A DNA stretch of 64,000 nucleotides from Lachnospiraceae bacterium (GCA_015057525.1 SVEE01000002.1:316767-380766), one strand, 5' to 3'; shown: positions 27,968 to 38,570, counted from the stretch's first letter. Numbers and translations are program-made. The notes: a model not told the origin generated them from the letters alone.

Positions 27968-29374
27968 TTAATCTTCCTCAATAATTTCTGATACAAGCTT
28001 TTTGCATGCAGTAAGCTCGCTGTCATCCTTACAATTAGATAGTACATAATCAAAATAATTTTTGATTTCCTGTTGTGTGTTAAGGAATATAGGCATACTA
28101 GCCAATATCTTACACATAATACTTCTTGTAACAATTCTATCCTTGTCAGTAAAAAGAGTCTTTAATTCATTTGTTAATTGCTCTTTGAGGTCATTTATAT
28201 AGAGGCTGTCCGCTATTTCGCCATCCCCTGATGACTCCTTCTTAAGGTCAATAAATAAACTTGTAGAAAGAAGCTTAGAAACAGTTTCAAGGGCGTTAAA
28301 ATCATCCATAAGATTAAGTTTCTCTATAACTTCAATATTACCACTCTTAACATCGTCAAAGGATGCCTCTAATATAATAACATTCTCATATACGCTTTCC
28401 TGAACACCTTCGATACTAATAAACTGTGGCATAAGTTCCTCTGGAACATACTCCATATCAGTAGCATCGTAGCATGCTTTAAGAATTTCAATAGCTGATT
28501 TATATCCATCACCACTTAAATTAGTATCATAAGCTTTATCTACTGTGAGAAGTAACGTATAAACATCATTTACAATCTCCTGAAGAAGCATATAGGCTGA
28601 CACTTCGTTGTTAATTATCTCAGCAGCCTTAGTTAATCTATCAGTCAAATCATTAAATGTATCTATGTCCATATTTTTATAATCAGCCTGCTCTAAATCA
28701 GTAAATACATGATATAAATATGGATATTCGTTATCAAATCCCTTTGGTCTCTTAATCAACACAGCAGTTCTTATCATATCAGCAAAATCGTTCACTGAGT
28801 TGACCTCTCCTCCCTTGTAAATAGAAAGAGTATTCGCAACAACATCATAGAATTTGTTCTTAGTCATACGAACAGGAAGCTGTGACATTAAAAGCTGTAG
28901 CTTACTGTTAACTACAACTGTATCATTCTCCGAAAATACATATTGGAACATCTTTGCAGAAAGCTGTTCTATATCTACATCCTCTGTTTCACCTTTTATT
29001 CCGTACTCTATACGATTAAGAATATATTCATAGATTTCATAGCCGTCAGCAAAAGCTGTAAGATTTTTCATCTTGTATTCTATGTTATCTCTAATCTGAG
29101 AAATGCCTTCCATAGCCTTATCATCTACACAGTTTCTGTCTAAAACATGCTTTTTGATAAGCTCTGAAACTATATTGAAATACTTGCATAAATCTGTATT
29201 TTTGTCTTCCTGCTCCAATATAACTTCTTTCATTGTGTAGTAATTCATGCTCATTTTAACTGTAGCATAATGATTATATTCACAAGCTAAAAGCTTTGCA
29301 TAACTATCAATATTGTTTTCTAAATCATTCTTTCTTGTTATATCTGTTATAAGTTTCTTACATTTGCTTCTCAT
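27968..29374 (-). CDS. Uncharacterised helical protein (468 residues)
   Basis: GGGAG lies 8 bases before the ATG. The protein looks all-helical and soluble, rich in Glu, Asp, Asn and Lys, with no signal peptide or membrane segment and no recognised motif. Many heptad-like leucine patterns suggest a helical-repeat or coiled scaffold. It is flanked by the rhomboid-like gene (31 bases upstream) and the 105-residue gene, so probably all three work together. No function can be inferred. Confidence 0.75.
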   Translation of the reverse strand: MRSKCKKLITDITRKNDLENNIDSYAKLLACEYNHYATVKMSMNYYTMKEVILEQEDKNTDLCKYFNIVSELIKKHVLDRNCVDDKAMEGISQIRDNIEYKMKNLTAFADGYEIYEYILNRIEYGIKGETEDVDIEQLSAKMFQYVFSENDTVVVNSKLQLLMSQLPVRMTKNKFYDVVANTLSIYKGGEVNSVNDFADMIRTAVLIKRPKGFDNEYPYLYHVFTDLEQADYKNMDIDTFNDLTDRLTKAAEIINNEVSAYMLLQEIVNDVYTLLLTVDKAYDTNLSGDGYKSAIEILKACYDATDMEYVPEELMPQFISIEGVQESVYENVIILEASFDDVKSGNIEVIEKLNLMDDFNALETVSKLLSTSLFIDLKKESSGDGEIADSLYINDLKEQLTNELKTLFTDKDRIVTRSIMCKILASMPIFLNTQQEIKNYFDYVLSNCKDDSELTACKKLVSEIIEED

Positions 29375-29405
29375 GTCTTATCTCCCGTCATCTATCTTAC
29401 TTAAA

Positions 29406-30329
29406 TTATTTTACATGTTCATGAGTGTATAAATGCTCAGTACAATACTCATAATTGCCATTGCATTTTGAGCAGAATCTGAACTCTAACTCATCTCCGT
29501 CTCTTTCGCTTCTGCCACAAATTGCACATTTGTGTCTAGTTATGCTGTCTGGTGTTTTCTTCTCCTTGGAACCTTGTCCAGCACCACCATCAACTACAGA
29601 AAACCTTGATTTTTGTTTCTTGGATGCAGAACTTCTCCTCATATAAGAAGACCTTCTATAGCCCTTCTTCTTATAGTTCTCGTTAATTGCATAGAACAGT
29701 ACAAAATTAAGGATGCATGTTATAATTGTAACTCTTCCAATCAAACTTGAATCATTAGCAAACTCATATGCCAATAATAATAAGTCTATATATGCAAGCC
29801 ACTTAACTCTAAAAGGTATCAAAAGGAACAAAAGAACTATGGCATCACTATATATATACGCATACAGAAGAAATATACTTATAGTTAAGTAATATGTCAT
29901 TTTTACACCTGATACAGCTGAACCAAGTAAATATGTCTGCAAATCTCCTATAGTCTCAATAGAATTAATGCTGATAATTCCTGCAATCAAGGCACCTACT
30001 GTTGATAAGAATAGTCCACCAAATATATAAATATTATACAGGAATGTTCCTGTAGCACGCTCAATAGAATTGCCAATGGAATAATAAAAGAACAGCATTA
30101 TAAGTGTAAAGAAATCAAATGCCCCTGGAACTGTAAAAATCCATGTGAAAATTCGCCAATATTGATGTCCTGCAAGCACAGCAGTACTTTCATATGGCAG
30201 ATAAACATAAATTTGTGGAAAAAATATCTGCAAAATATATCCAATAGCAAAACAAATAACTATATAAAGTGATAAATTCGGGATTGCATATTTACCTATT
30301 TTTTTCTCAAGTTTGTACAATAATTTCAC
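29406..30329 (-). CDS. Rhomboid-like membrane protein with C-terminal zinc ribbon
   Basis: 307 residues from the GTG at 30327-30329, with AGAGG 9 bases upstream; the longer frame has no ribosome binding site. Six or more membrane helices in the first 215 residues show a rhomboid-like layout: an L1-like loop with HQYWRIFTWIFTVP and a following helix with SIGNSIERATGT. I cannot find the catalytic GxSG serine or the helix-6 histidine. A basic Ser/Arg/Lys linker leads to CAICG...CSKCN and a His/Cys tail, a zinc-ribbon-like module. Probably a non-proteolytic relative. Confidence 0.65.
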   Translation of the reverse strand: MKLLYKLEKKIGKYAIPNLSLYIVICFAIGYILQIFFPQIYVYLPYESTAVLAGHQYWRIFTWIFTVPGAFDFFTLIMLFFYYSIGNSIERATGTFLYNIYIFGGLFLSTVGALIAGIISINSIETIGDLQTYLLGSAVSGVKMTYYLTISIFLLYAYIYSDAIVLLFLLIPFRVKWLAYIDLLLLAYEFANDSSLIGRVTIITCILNFVLFYAINENYKKKGYRRSSYMRRSSASKKQKSRFSVVDGGAGQGSKEKKTPDSITRHKCAICGRSERDGDELEFRFCSKCNGNYEYCTEHLYTHEHVK

Positions 30330-30363
30330 TTCAATCAACCTCTTTTTTGTTATTACGGGAAAC

Positions 30364-30393
30364 AAGTACCATATTAGATTTAATATGGTACTT
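30364..30393 (-). terminator. A/T-rich hairpin between the LysM and rhomboid-like genes
   Basis: A perfect 13-base inverted repeat (AAGTACCATATTA and its complement) with a 4-base loop. On the minus strand it is followed by TGTTTCCC, a poor U-run, so termination would be partial. It could alternatively be a protein-binding palindrome. Confidence 0.45.
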
Positions 30394-30487
30394 ACCTCTA
30401 CCCAATCAAAATATATTATATAATATTAGAGTGTAAAAAACAACCGAAATATGGCAGCGATTCCCTTGTTCACAACATTTTCAAATA

Positions 30488-30826
30488 CTAATCTTCTCTT
30501 GGTGGTATTCTTATAATTGTTCCCATAGGAATTCGTATATCTAAAAGCTCCTTGTTGTACTCCATAAGTTTTTCCACATCAGTCTCAAGTTGGTAAATTA
30601 CACTCCCTATAGTCTCCTCCGCCTTGGTTGTATAATATATTCTTTCCGCCTCTTCATATATTTCAGTTGGAATACAAATTTCATCTCCAATCTGTAAATT
30701 GTATACATTCACGTAAGGATTCTCCTTCATTATGTCAATCAACCTTACACCGTACATCTTAGACAATCTATAAAGTGTGTCTCCAGCAACCACTCTATGA
30801 ACTATTCCTTTACAGCCCTTTTCCAT
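30488..30826 (-). CDS. Cytoplasmic protein with two LysM-like domains
   Basis: 112 residues from the ATG at 30824-30826 (AAGGGG 6 bases upstream; an earlier in-frame start has no such site). A clear LysM (VHRVVAGDTLYRLSKMYGVRLIDIMKENPY...IGDEICIP) is followed by a weaker copy (YYTTKAEETIGSVIY...GTIIRIPP). There is no signal peptide or membrane anchor, which is unusual for a wall-binding protein but typical for spore coat/cortex proteins such as SafA. Given nearby ytfI/ytfJ, a spore-layer role is possible but unproven. Confidence 0.7.
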   Translation of the reverse strand: MEKGCKGIVHRVVAGDTLYRLSKMYGVRLIDIMKENPYVNVYNLQIGDEICIPTEIYEEAERIYYTTKAEETIGSVIYQLETDVEKLMEYNKELLDIRIPMGTIIRIPPRED

Positions 30827-30886
30827 ATTTTTCCCCTTTTTGATTATAGTATTCAAAATTAATTTATAAGTTCAATTTTTTAACAG

Positions 30887-30915
30887 TTGTATTTTGATAT
30901 TGTTTACATTATAAT
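30887..30915 (+). promoter_or_regulatory. Promoter of the activase gene
   Basis: TTGTAT (30887-30892), a 17-base spacer, then perfect TATAAT (30910-30915). The -35 matches only the first three bases. Transcription from about 30922 gives a 91-base leader with two possible hairpins. Confidence 0.5.
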
Positions 30916-30982
30916 AGCGATGTGTGTCGTTTTTTGTAATCACACTTATTAATAGGTAGAAACATTTTTACATAAATCTTTT

Positions 30983-31005
30983 AAGGAGGTATGGCTTAAG
31001 CCATA
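30983..31005 (+). promoter_or_regulatory. Shine-Dalgarno followed by a palindrome before the start codon
   Basis: AAGGAGGT (30983-30990) is a full-strength ribosome binding site but is 22 bases from the ATG at 31013, too far for direct use. The gap begins with a perfect 16-base palindrome TATGGCTTAAGCCATA (30990-31005), which as RNA makes a 6-bp stem with a UUAA loop. Folded, it leaves about 8 bases between the site and the ATG. An in-frame TAA at 31004-31006 rules out an earlier start. Confidence 0.75.
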
Positions 31006-31012
31006 ACAAGTT

Positions 31013-34000
31013 ATGAAACGATTAGGAATAGACATTGGTTCGACTACAGTTAAAGTGGCGGTTATTGACAAAGACCACAAAATACTGTTTTCCGAATACA
31101 AGAGGCATTTTGCCAACATCAAAGAAACACTCAAAGAACTTGTTGAAAATGCATCAAAAAAATTAGGCAACATTAAGGTATGCCCTACTATTACCGGTTC
31201 AGGAGGTCTTGCACTTGCTGAGGTTATTGGTGTGCCTTTCGAGCAGGAGGTTGTTTGTGTGTCAGAAGCACTTACTGACTATGCTCCTCATACAGATGTT
31301 GCTATTGAGCTTGGTGGTGAGGATGCAAAAATAATCTACTTTACTAACGGTGTTGAACAGCGTATGAACGGTGTTTGTGCTGGTGGTACAGGTTCTTTTA
31401 TTGATCAGATGGCATCTTTACTTCAAACAGATGCAGCAGGACTTAATACATATGCTAAAGACTATGACACAATTTATCCTATTGCTGCAAGATGTGGAGT
31501 TTTTGCTAAGACAGATATACAGCCACTCATCAACGAAGGTGCAACAAAACCAAACCTTGCTGCATCTATTTTCCAGGCTGTTGTAAATCAGACTATTTCA
31601 GGACTTGCATGTGGTAAGCCTATTAAGGGTAACGTTGCATTCTTAGGTGGCCCACTTCACTTCCTTGATCAGCTTAAAGAAGCATTTATCAGAACACTTA
31701 ATCTTACAGATGAGCACATTATAGCTCCTGACCACTCTCATCTTTTTGCTGCAGTTGGTGCTGCTCTCCACGCTAAAGAAGAGGTTGCTTTTGAACTTGA
31801 TACTTTGGCTGACAAGCTTAATGCCGACTTAAAGATTTCTGCTGATGTTGATCGTCTTGATCCTTTATTCGCATCAGAGGATGAATACAATGAATTCCTT
31901 GCAAAACAGGCTAAATATAACGTTCTTCGCAGTGATCTCGCCGCATACAAGGGTAAAGCTTTCTTGGGTGTAGATGCAGGTTCTACTACTACTAAGGTTG
32001 CTCTTGTAGCTGAAGACGGTTCTTTACTATACGATTTTTACAGTAGCAACAATGGTAGCCCACTCAAAACAACTCTTCGTGCAATGAAAGAGATTTATTC
32101 TATTCTTCCATCAGATGTAGAGATAGTTTGCGGATGTTCAACAGGCTATGGAGAGGCTCTTATTAAATCTGCTCTCATGCTTGAACATGGCGAAGTTGAG
32201 ACTATTGCTCACTATACTGCTGCAGCATTCTTCAACCCAGATGTAGATACAATTCTTGACATAGGTGGTCAGGACATGAAGTGTATCAAAATCAAGAACG
32301 AGGTTGTTGATAATGTTATGCTTAATGAGGCATGTTCTTCTGGATGTGGTTCATTTATAGAAACTTTTGCTAAATCATTAAATTACGAGATTAAAGATTT
32401 TGCCAAGATTGCTCTTTTTGCAGAGAGTCCAATTGACCTTGGTTCTCGTTGTACTGTATTCATGAACTCAAAGGTTAAACAGGCACAAAAGGAAGGTGCT
32501 TCTGTTGCAGATATTTCAGCAGGTCTTGCTTATTCTGTTATTAAAAATGCTCTTCTTAAGGTTATCAAGCTTACTGATCCTAAGCAGCTTGGCGAAAACA
32601 TCGTTGTTCAGGGTGGTACTTTCTACAACGACGCAGTCTTAAGAAGCTTCGAACTTATTTCTGGCCGCGAGGCAATCAGACCAGATATCGCAGGTATTAT
32701 GGGTGCTTTCGGTGCTGCTCTTATTGCAAGAGACAGATACGAAGAAGGTCATGAATCAACAATGCTTAATAAGGAACAGCTTGAAGCACTTACATATGAA
32801 ACTCGTATGGCAAGATGTAAAGGTTGTACAAACAGCTGTCTCTTAACAATAAACAAATTCTCAGGTGGCAGACAGTTCATATCCGGCAACAGATGTGAAA
32901 AGGGAATCGGTCTCAAGAAGAACCAACACGACATGCCAAATCTTTTTGAGTACAAATTTAACAGACTTTTTGATTATGAACCTCTCTCACCAGATGAAGC
33001 AACAAGAGGAGAAATCGGTATTCCTAGAGTTCTTAATATGTATGAGAACTATCCTTTCTGGTTTACATTCCTCACTAAATTAAAATATCGTGTAATTGTT
33101 TCACCTAAATCATCAAGAGACATATACACTTTAGGTATTGAATCAATCCCTAGTGAATCTGAGTGTTACCCTGCTAAGATTTCACACGGTCACGTTATGT
33201 GGTTATTAAAGGAAGGTCTTAAGACTATCTTCTATCCTTGTATTCCTTACGAGAGAGATGAAACACCAGACGCAAACAACCACTACAACTGTCCTATCGT
33301 TACATCTTATGCAGAAAATATAAAGAACAATATGGAGGAAATATGTGCAGCTGATATCACTTATATCAGACCTTTCCTTGCACTTGATAACAAGGAAGCC
33401 TTAAAAGAGAGACTTCATCGTGAATTCAAAAAATATACTGATGTAACTATGGAGGAAATATCAGTGGCTGTTGATGCAGCTTTTGCTGAGGATGATGCAG
33501 TTAAGGCTGATATAGCTAAAAAAGGTGAGGAAACAATCAAATTCCTTGAAGACAACGACAAGCTTGGTATTGTTCTTGCAGGACGTCCATATCACTTAGA
33601 CCCAGAAATTAATCACGGTTTACCTGAGCTTATAAACTCATTTGATATTGCTGTTCTCACTGAGGATTCTATTGCACATTTAAGCCAAGTAGAAAGACCT
33701 CTTATTGTATCAGACCAGTGGATGTACCATTCTCGTCTTTACAAAGCAGCTAACTACGTTAAGAAAAGCCGTAATCTTGAGCTTATCCAGCTCAACTCAT
33801 TCGGTTGTGGTCTTGATGCCGTTACTACTGACTGTGTTAACGATATCCTTACTAACTCAGGTAAGATATACACAGTTCTCAAAATTGACGAGGTAAGTAA
33901 CCTGGGGGCAGCTCGTATAAGAATTCGTTCTCTTATTAGTGCTGTAAATGTAAGACGTAAGCAAAACTTCACTCCATGTCCTGTTCCAAGTAACATCAAC

Positions 34001-35230
34001 CGTGTTGAATTTACTGAAGATATGATGAAGGATTACACAGTATTGGTTCCACAGATGTCACCAATACATTTCAACATACTTGAGCCAGCAATGAAGCATA
34101 TGAATATTAACGTGGCTATGCTTCCTGACGCTAACAAAGAGGTTGTTGACACTGGACTTAAATATGTTAACAACGATGCTTGCTACCCTTCTATTATTGT
34201 AGTTGGCCAGCTCATGCACGCTATTAATTCAGGAAAATATGACGTTAATAAATTAGCTGTGGTTATGACACAGACTGGTGGTGGTTGTCGTGCAACAAAT
34301 TATGTAGGTTTTATCCGTCGTGCACTCGCCAAAGCAGGTTATGGTCAGATTCCTGTTATTGCACTCAGCGTTCAGGGATTCGAGAAAAACTCTGGTTTCA
34401 AATGGAATCTCAAAACTATAAAATGTGCTATGCAGGCACTTATTTATGGTGACCTCTTTATGAGAGTCTTATATAAGACAAGACCTTACGAAGCAGTTCC
34501 AGGCTCTGCAAACGAGCTTCATAAAAAATGGGAAGAAAAATGCAAGGAAAGTATGGCTGCCGGCGGTAAAAACTTCAAAAAGATTGTCAATGGAATCGTA
34601 AAAGATTTTGATAATCTCCCACTCAAGGAAGGTGTTGTCAAACCAAGAGTTGGTATCGTTGGAGAAATTCTTGTTAAATTCCTCCCATCAGCTAACAACC
34701 ACTTGGTAGACTTACTTGAATCAGAAGGTGCTGAAGCGGTAATGCCAGATTTACTTGACTTCTTCATGTACAGTTTCTACAACAATAACTATAAACATGA
34801 ATTCTTAGGACGTTCAAAGAAGGCTGCAAGAAATGCTAATATTGGTATTTGGGCATTAGAACAGCTTAGAAAACCTATGACAAATGCTCTCAAGAAGAGT
34901 AAACGTTTCGAGCCACCTGTACATATTAAACATATTGCAGAATATGCTAAACCTATTGTTTCAATTGGTAACCAGACAGGTGAAGGTTGGTTCTTGACAG
35001 GTGAAATGGTAGAGCTCATTAAGAGCGGTGCTGGTAATATTGTATGTTGTCAGCCATTTGCATGTCTCCCTAACCATATTATAGGTAAGGGTGTAATCAA
35101 AGAACTTAGAAAGGTTTACCCTGAATCTAATATCGTAGCCATCGACTATGACCCAGGTGCATCAGAGGTTAACCAGATTAATAGAATTAAACTTATGCTT
35201 GCTACTGCAAGAAAGAGATTAAGCGAATAA
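31013..35230 (+). CDS. 2-hydroxyacyl-CoA dehydratase activase-related protein
   Basis: 1405 residues. Two BadF/BcrA-type ATPase domains in tandem (about 1-260 and 315-580), each opening with a phosphate-binding [13 protein letters not shown] / [13 protein letters not shown] motif and a cysteine loop ([22 protein letters not shown]) suited to a shared [4Fe-4S] cluster. The remainder is DUF2229 plus dehydratase-subunit-like regions with more cysteines ([37 protein letters not shown]). Such proteins are widespread in clostridia; the substrate is unknown. It is the only large plus-strand gene here and has its own promoter and terminator. Confidence 0.9.
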   Translation: MKRLGIDIGSTTVKVAVIDKDHKILFSEYKRHFANIKETLKELVENASKKLGNIKVCPTITGSGGLALAEVIGVPFEQEVVCVSEALTDYAPHTDVAIELGGEDAKIIYFTNGVEQRMNGVCAGGTGSFIDQMASLLQTDAAGLNTYAKDYDTIYPIAARCGVFAKTDIQPLINEGATKPNLAASIFQAVVNQTISGLACGKPIKGNVAFLGGPLHFLDQLKEAFIRTLNLTDEHIIAPDHSHLFAAVGAALHAKEEVAFELDTLADKLNADLKISADVDRLDPLFASEDEYNEFLAKQAKYNVLRSDLAAYKGKAFLGVDAGSTTTKVALVAEDGSLLYDFYSSNNGSPLKTTLRAMKEIYSILPSDVEIVCGCSTGYGEALIKSALMLEHGEVETIAHYTAAAFFNPDVDTILDIGGQDMKCIKIKNEVVDNVMLNEACSSGCGSFIETFAKSLNYEIKDFAKIALFAESPIDLGSRCTVFMNSKVKQAQKEGASVADISAGLAYSVIKNALLKVIKLTDPKQLGENIVVQGGTFYNDAVLRSFELISGREAIRPDIAGIMGAFGAALIARDRYEEGHESTMLNKEQLEALTYETRMARCKGCTNSCLLTINKFSGGRQFISGNRCEKGIGLKKNQHDMPNLFEYKFNRLFDYEPLSPDEATRGEIGIPRVLNMYENYPFWFTFLTKLKYRVIVSPKSSRDIYTLGIESIPSESECYPAKISHGHVMWLLKEGLKTIFYPCIPYERDETPDANNHYNCPIVTSYAENIKNNMEEICAADITYIRPFLALDNKEALKERLHREFKKYTDVTMEEISVAVDAAFAEDDAVKADIAKKGEETIKFLEDNDKLGIVLAGRPYHLDPEINHGLPELINSFDIAVLTEDSIAHLSQVERPLIVSDQWMYHSRLYKAANYVKKSRNLELIQLNSFGCGLDAVTTDCVNDILTNSGKIYTVLKIDEVSNLGAARIRIRSLISAVNVRRKQNFTPCPVPSNINRVEFTEDMMKDYTVLVPQMSPIHFNILEPAMKHMNINVAMLPDANKEVVDTGLKYVNNDACYPSIIVVGQLMHAINSGKYDVNKLAVVMTQTGGGCRATNYVGFIRRALAKAGYGQIPVIALSVQGFEKNSGFKWNLKTIKCAMQALIYGDLFMRVLYKTRPYEAVPGSANELHKKWEEKCKESMAAGGKNFKKIVNGIVKDFDNLPLKEGVVKPRVGIVGEILVKFLPSANNHLVDLLESEGAEAVMPDLLDFFMYSFYNNNYKHEFLGRSKKAARNANIGIWALEQLRKPMTNALKKSKRFEPPVHIKHIAEYAKPIVSIGNQTGEGWFLTGEMVELIKSGAGNIVCCQPFACLPNHIIGKGVIKELRKVYPESNIVAIDYDPGASEVNQINRIKLMLATARKRLSE

Positions 35231-35272
35231 AACATAAAAACCCTACACGAAAGTGTAGGGTTTTTATGTTTT
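35229..35272. terminator. Bidirectional intrinsic terminator
   Basis: A perfect 20-bp inverted repeat with a GAAA tetraloop (core CCCTACAC-GAAA-GTGTAGGG) flanked by A-run and T-run. It lies between convergent genes, the plus-strand activase and the minus-strand fecR gene, and can stop transcription both ways. Confidence 0.93.
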
Positions 35273-35299
35273 ATTCAGCTTTTATTTGTAATCTATATT

Positions 35300-36346
35300 C
35301 TAATACATATAATAACAATCGTTTGTAAGCGGTAAATATGTCTCTATATCCGCATCTCCCAAAGAGACTCCACCATCTCTATCACATACCAGAATAGACA
35401 AATACATATTATCTTGTATTTCCTTGTAGTACTGATATGCTATCTCAATGTCTCCATTTTGTCCACTAAGATCAAATTTTGCACAAATCATCGTATCTCC
35501 GTCATCATTCTTCCGATAGTCCAAGCTTTCTAATGCACCTTGTTCTCCAGCCATTGATATTTCATCATATACCTCATCCTCTGTAAGCATCCAATAACGA
35601 ATTATTACACCTTTATTCTCAAATTGATCCGGTTGTTCAGAATCGTTTTCCCTCGTTACAGTAGTCCAACCAACTAACTCTTTAACAATGACACCTGAAT
35701 AATTTTTAGTACTAGAATATCTGACATCAAACGCAGAAGTTTCTCTATATTGAATTGGTAGCGACATAATTTTAATCTCATCGTCAACGATTATAGCCAT
35801 ATTACCTGCATCAACCATTTCAGATGTTCCATCTGTTTCTACCTCTACTGTACCTGTAGATACCTCAACAACAGTTGTATTTTCATCCTCAGTGTATCCT
35901 ACTTTAAAGGTGGTTCCTCTAACACTAAGAGTAGCATTTGGTGTTTCTACCTCTACATCAGAATCATCCGATAATTTATTCTCAATATCAATAAGAGAGG
36001 TACCATATTCAAGTTCTATTTTAAGTTTACCTTTCTTCTCATTGCCATTTGCTACAATAGTAAAGCATGTATTCTCCTCCGCTACAATATGCTTATCTTC
36101 ATCTACCAAAAGTTCAACCAATGATGCATCTCCTGTAGTTACCTTATCATCAGATTTAAGCTTCATTCCTTCAAATACATCTTCTTCATCAGAGCCTCTT
36201 TCCAGTTCAACATCACCAGCAAAAGACTCAATCTTAATTACACGATGGCCTTTATTTAATATAACTACAATAACAATTACAGCTATAACAACGACTAATG
36301 CAATTATACCAATAATAATAGGTAACTTCTTATTTTTCTTTTCCAT
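35300..36346 (-). CDS. Membrane-anchored FecR domain protein
   Basis: 348 residues. Lysine-rich start and one membrane helix (about 8-31) place the rest outside the cell. A FecR domain (about residues 35-175) shows the DKVTTGDASLVELLVD pattern and the signature ATLSVRGTTFKVGY. The C-terminal half is unassigned. It follows the CHASE2-HD-GYP gene by 26 bases; FecR domains commonly occur next to CHASE2 sensors in other bacteria, so the pair may work as one extracellular sensing unit. Confidence 0.82.
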   Translation of the reverse strand: MEKKNKKLPIIIGIIALVVVIAVIVIVVILNKGHRVIKIESFAGDVELERGSDEEDVFEGMKLKSDDKVTTGDASLVELLVDEDKHIVAEENTCFTIVANGNEKKGKLKIELEYGTSLIDIENKLSDDSDVEVETPNATLSVRGTTFKVGYTEDENTTVVEVSTGTVEVETDGTSEMVDAGNMAIIVDDEIKIMSLPIQYRETSAFDVRYSSTKNYSGVIVKELVGWTTVTRENDSEQPDQFENKGVIIRYWMLTEDEVYDEISMAGEQGALESLDYRKNDDGDTMICAKFDLSGQNGDIEIAYQYYKEIQDNMYLSILVCDRDGGVSLGDADIETYLPLTNDCYYMY

Positions 36347-36372
36347 TTTTATATCTCCTTATATGTAATTTA

Positions 36373-38451
36373 TTAATTAACGTTTATTGGATTATCTGTT
36401 AAATATAATTCCTTCGCAATTTGAATCAGTTCTTTATCAAGCTTGCCCGCTGCTGCTTCCTCATCTAAAATCTCAAATGCTACATTGACAGACTTTGGTT
36501 TTTTGTATGGTCTATCGTCAGCAATAAGTGAATCATATATATCCATAATTGTAAGTATTCTGGTCATTATGTCAAGTTCTTCTTCTTTCATGCCTTTGGG
36601 ATAACCCTTACCGTTAAGAAGCTCATGATGATTAGCTGCCATTGCACGAACATTTTTAAAGTGATCTCCAAACTGAATATGCGCCAAAATCTTATCCGTA
36701 TATATAACATGACTCTGCATAATAGTACGCTCTTTATCTGATAGTGTACCTGCTTTAATATGTAAATCATCTATCTCTTCCTGAGTGAGATAATGTAATA
36801 TATTACCTTCCTTATCTGAATATACACTTTCGGCAATTTCATTAATAATCGCCCACTCCTCTTCCTTAAGAGGTCTACCACAATTAAATGCTCCCAGGCT
36901 ATCAATAAACTCCTGTATTTTGTCTAGCTTTACATCAGCAGCCTGCCTTGTAATGTAACCCTTCAAGGCATCATTCTCTATTTTCAAGCTTATTATCTCA
37001 AGTCTGTCCCTAAGCTCTTTTTCTCTATTTCCTAGCTTGGTCGGCTTGTCCATAACTTCAAGTGGTATATCCATTTTTCCAACATCATGTAGCATAGCCG
37101 CAAGGTAAAGTTGTTTTTTATCATCATCAGAAAAATACAAATGTGTTTTTTTATCTTTATGTTTGAGATTTATATATTCGAGCATCTCAATACATCGATT
37201 AGCTACATTTTTGGTATGATTTGCATTATATGGTGTTCTGCCCTCAATTGTTTCTGCCATAGCCTCAGCCATAGAAAAAAGCATTCCCTGCATTTCATGC
37301 ATTCTCTTTTTCTGCATCTCAATATATTTATAGAGAATTGCTACTAAAAATGCTATCGCAATTCCCATTGGAACAGAAATAACATTTAATTTGTAAAAAG
37401 TTAGTTTATATACAACAAAAGCTATTAAAATATATCCAGGTATAGTAACAAATAAGCCAATTATGGCACTTCGAATTTTTGAGTTAAGTACAAAAAAGCT
37501 AAACAAGGCTACAATAATTACTGTTATAAAAAACTGTAGGTATTTGTTTACTGAATATATTATGTTATCATTTAAAAACGCATGAATATAGTTTGCATGC
37601 ATCTCAACTCCATACATTTGCTTTGAATAATCAATAGGAACTCTATAGGAATCCATCATTCCCTCTTCGTATGCTCCTATTAGAACAACACTTCCTTCAA
37701 AATAATTCGGAGATACTGTTCCATCTAATACATCTGACATAGATATATGTTCAAATTCTCCCGGATTGCTTATCATCGCAATCTCAACCTGTGATGGATA
37801 TTCTTTTAATTCTCCCAACTTAGAGGCAATTCGATAAGCAAATGCATCATATTGGGTGTTCAAGCCGTCAACATCATATTGCAAACAAGTATAAACTCTT
37901 CTTACAATACCGTCATCATCATATATAGCATTTGTAAAACCATATTCTACAACAGCCGCTAACTCATCATAAGGTTTCCCTTCTTCTGAAATATACTGCC
38001 TAATCTCATAGTTACTATCAGAATCCTTATATAAATAAGTATCAAAGGTTACTGTTGATGCCATTACAATATTATCATACTTTGCACATACCGAAGCAAG
38101 TCTCTTATCTGCCTCAGAGTTGTTTGTTCCACTAAACAAAAAATCTACACCTATGACACTCGGCAAAGCATTTTCATCCGAATTTAAGATTTCAATCAAA
38201 TCAGCAAATTTATTTCTATCCCAATCAGAATATGGTCCTAGTTCAAGTAAGGTTTTTTCATCAATAGCTATTATTTTTATATTATCTGGTATAGTTCCTG
38301 CATTCTGATACAAACTATCCTCTGCCATATTCTCTATACTAAGCGGAAATCTATTGACAGCAAAAATGCCTGCAATTATCGATATTATGAACGCAATTAT
38401 AGCAGTAAGAACATATTTATTTTTAGAAGTACTATTCATATTCATATTCAT
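36373..38451 (-). CDS. CHASE2 sensor with HD-GYP phosphodiesterase domain
   Basis: 692 residues. One N-terminal helix, an extracellular CHASE2 domain (about 45-300: IDEKTLLELGPYSDWDR, VIGVDFLFSG, VVLIGAYEEGMMDSYRVPI), three more membrane helices (about 305-375), then an HD-GYP domain with MLHDVGKMDIP and HHELLNGKGYPKG intact. About 85 residues are inserted between the HD and the next helix, a known HD-GYP subtype. It likely degrades cyclic di-GMP in response to an outside signal. Starts after GGAGC. Confidence 0.9.
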   Translation of the reverse strand: MNMNMNSTSKNKYVLTAIIAFIISIIAGIFAVNRFPLSIENMAEDSLYQNAGTIPDNIKIIAIDEKTLLELGPYSDWDRNKFADLIEILNSDENALPSVIGVDFLFSGTNNSEADKRLASVCAKYDNIVMASTVTFDTYLYKDSDSNYEIRQYISEEGKPYDELAAVVEYGFTNAIYDDDGIVRRVYTCLQYDVDGLNTQYDAFAYRIASKLGELKEYPSQVEIAMISNPGEFEHISMSDVLDGTVSPNYFEGSVVLIGAYEEGMMDSYRVPIDYSKQMYGVEMHANYIHAFLNDNIIYSVNKYLQFFITVIIVALFSFFVLNSKIRSAIIGLFVTIPGYILIAFVVYKLTFYKLNVISVPMGIAIAFLVAILYKYIEMQKKRMHEMQGMLFSMAEAMAETIEGRTPYNANHTKNVANRCIEMLEYINLKHKDKKTHLYFSDDDKKQLYLAAMLHDVGKMDIPLEVMDKPTKLGNREKELRDRLEIISLKIENDALKGYITRQAADVKLDKIQEFIDSLGAFNCGRPLKEEEWAIINEIAESVYSDKEGNILHYLTQEEIDDLHIKAGTLSDKERTIMQSHVIYTDKILAHIQFGDHFKNVRAMAANHHELLNGKGYPKGMKEEELDIMTRILTIMDIYDSLIADDRPYKKPKSVNVAFEILDEEAAAGKLDKELIQIAKELYLTDNPINVN

Positions 38452-38532
38452 ATTATATTTGCTCCATATTGTATTTATAAAACAACTAAACTGCTATCTA
38501 TTATACAATATATTCATTAATTACACCACACA

Positions 38533-38570
38533 AAAGAATGTCGGAGCTTATTTAAACTCCGACATTCTTT
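38533..38570 (-). terminator. Terminator of htrA
   Basis: Perfect 14-bp stem AAAGAATGTCGGAG / CTCCGACATTCTTT with a 10-base loop, 20 bases after the htrA stop codon. The stem ends in a TTCTTTTG run on the minus strand. Confidence 0.88.

Noticed and set aside
30991-30999. Two-codon reading frame ATG GCT TAA directly after the ribosome binding site
   Set aside because: The ATG touches the Shine-Dalgarno with no spacer, so initiation there is unlikely; the palindrome explains the sequence.
32749-34999. Several minus-strand frames inside the activase gene
   Set aside because: All overlap a well-supported 1405-residue protein and have no recognisable sequence.
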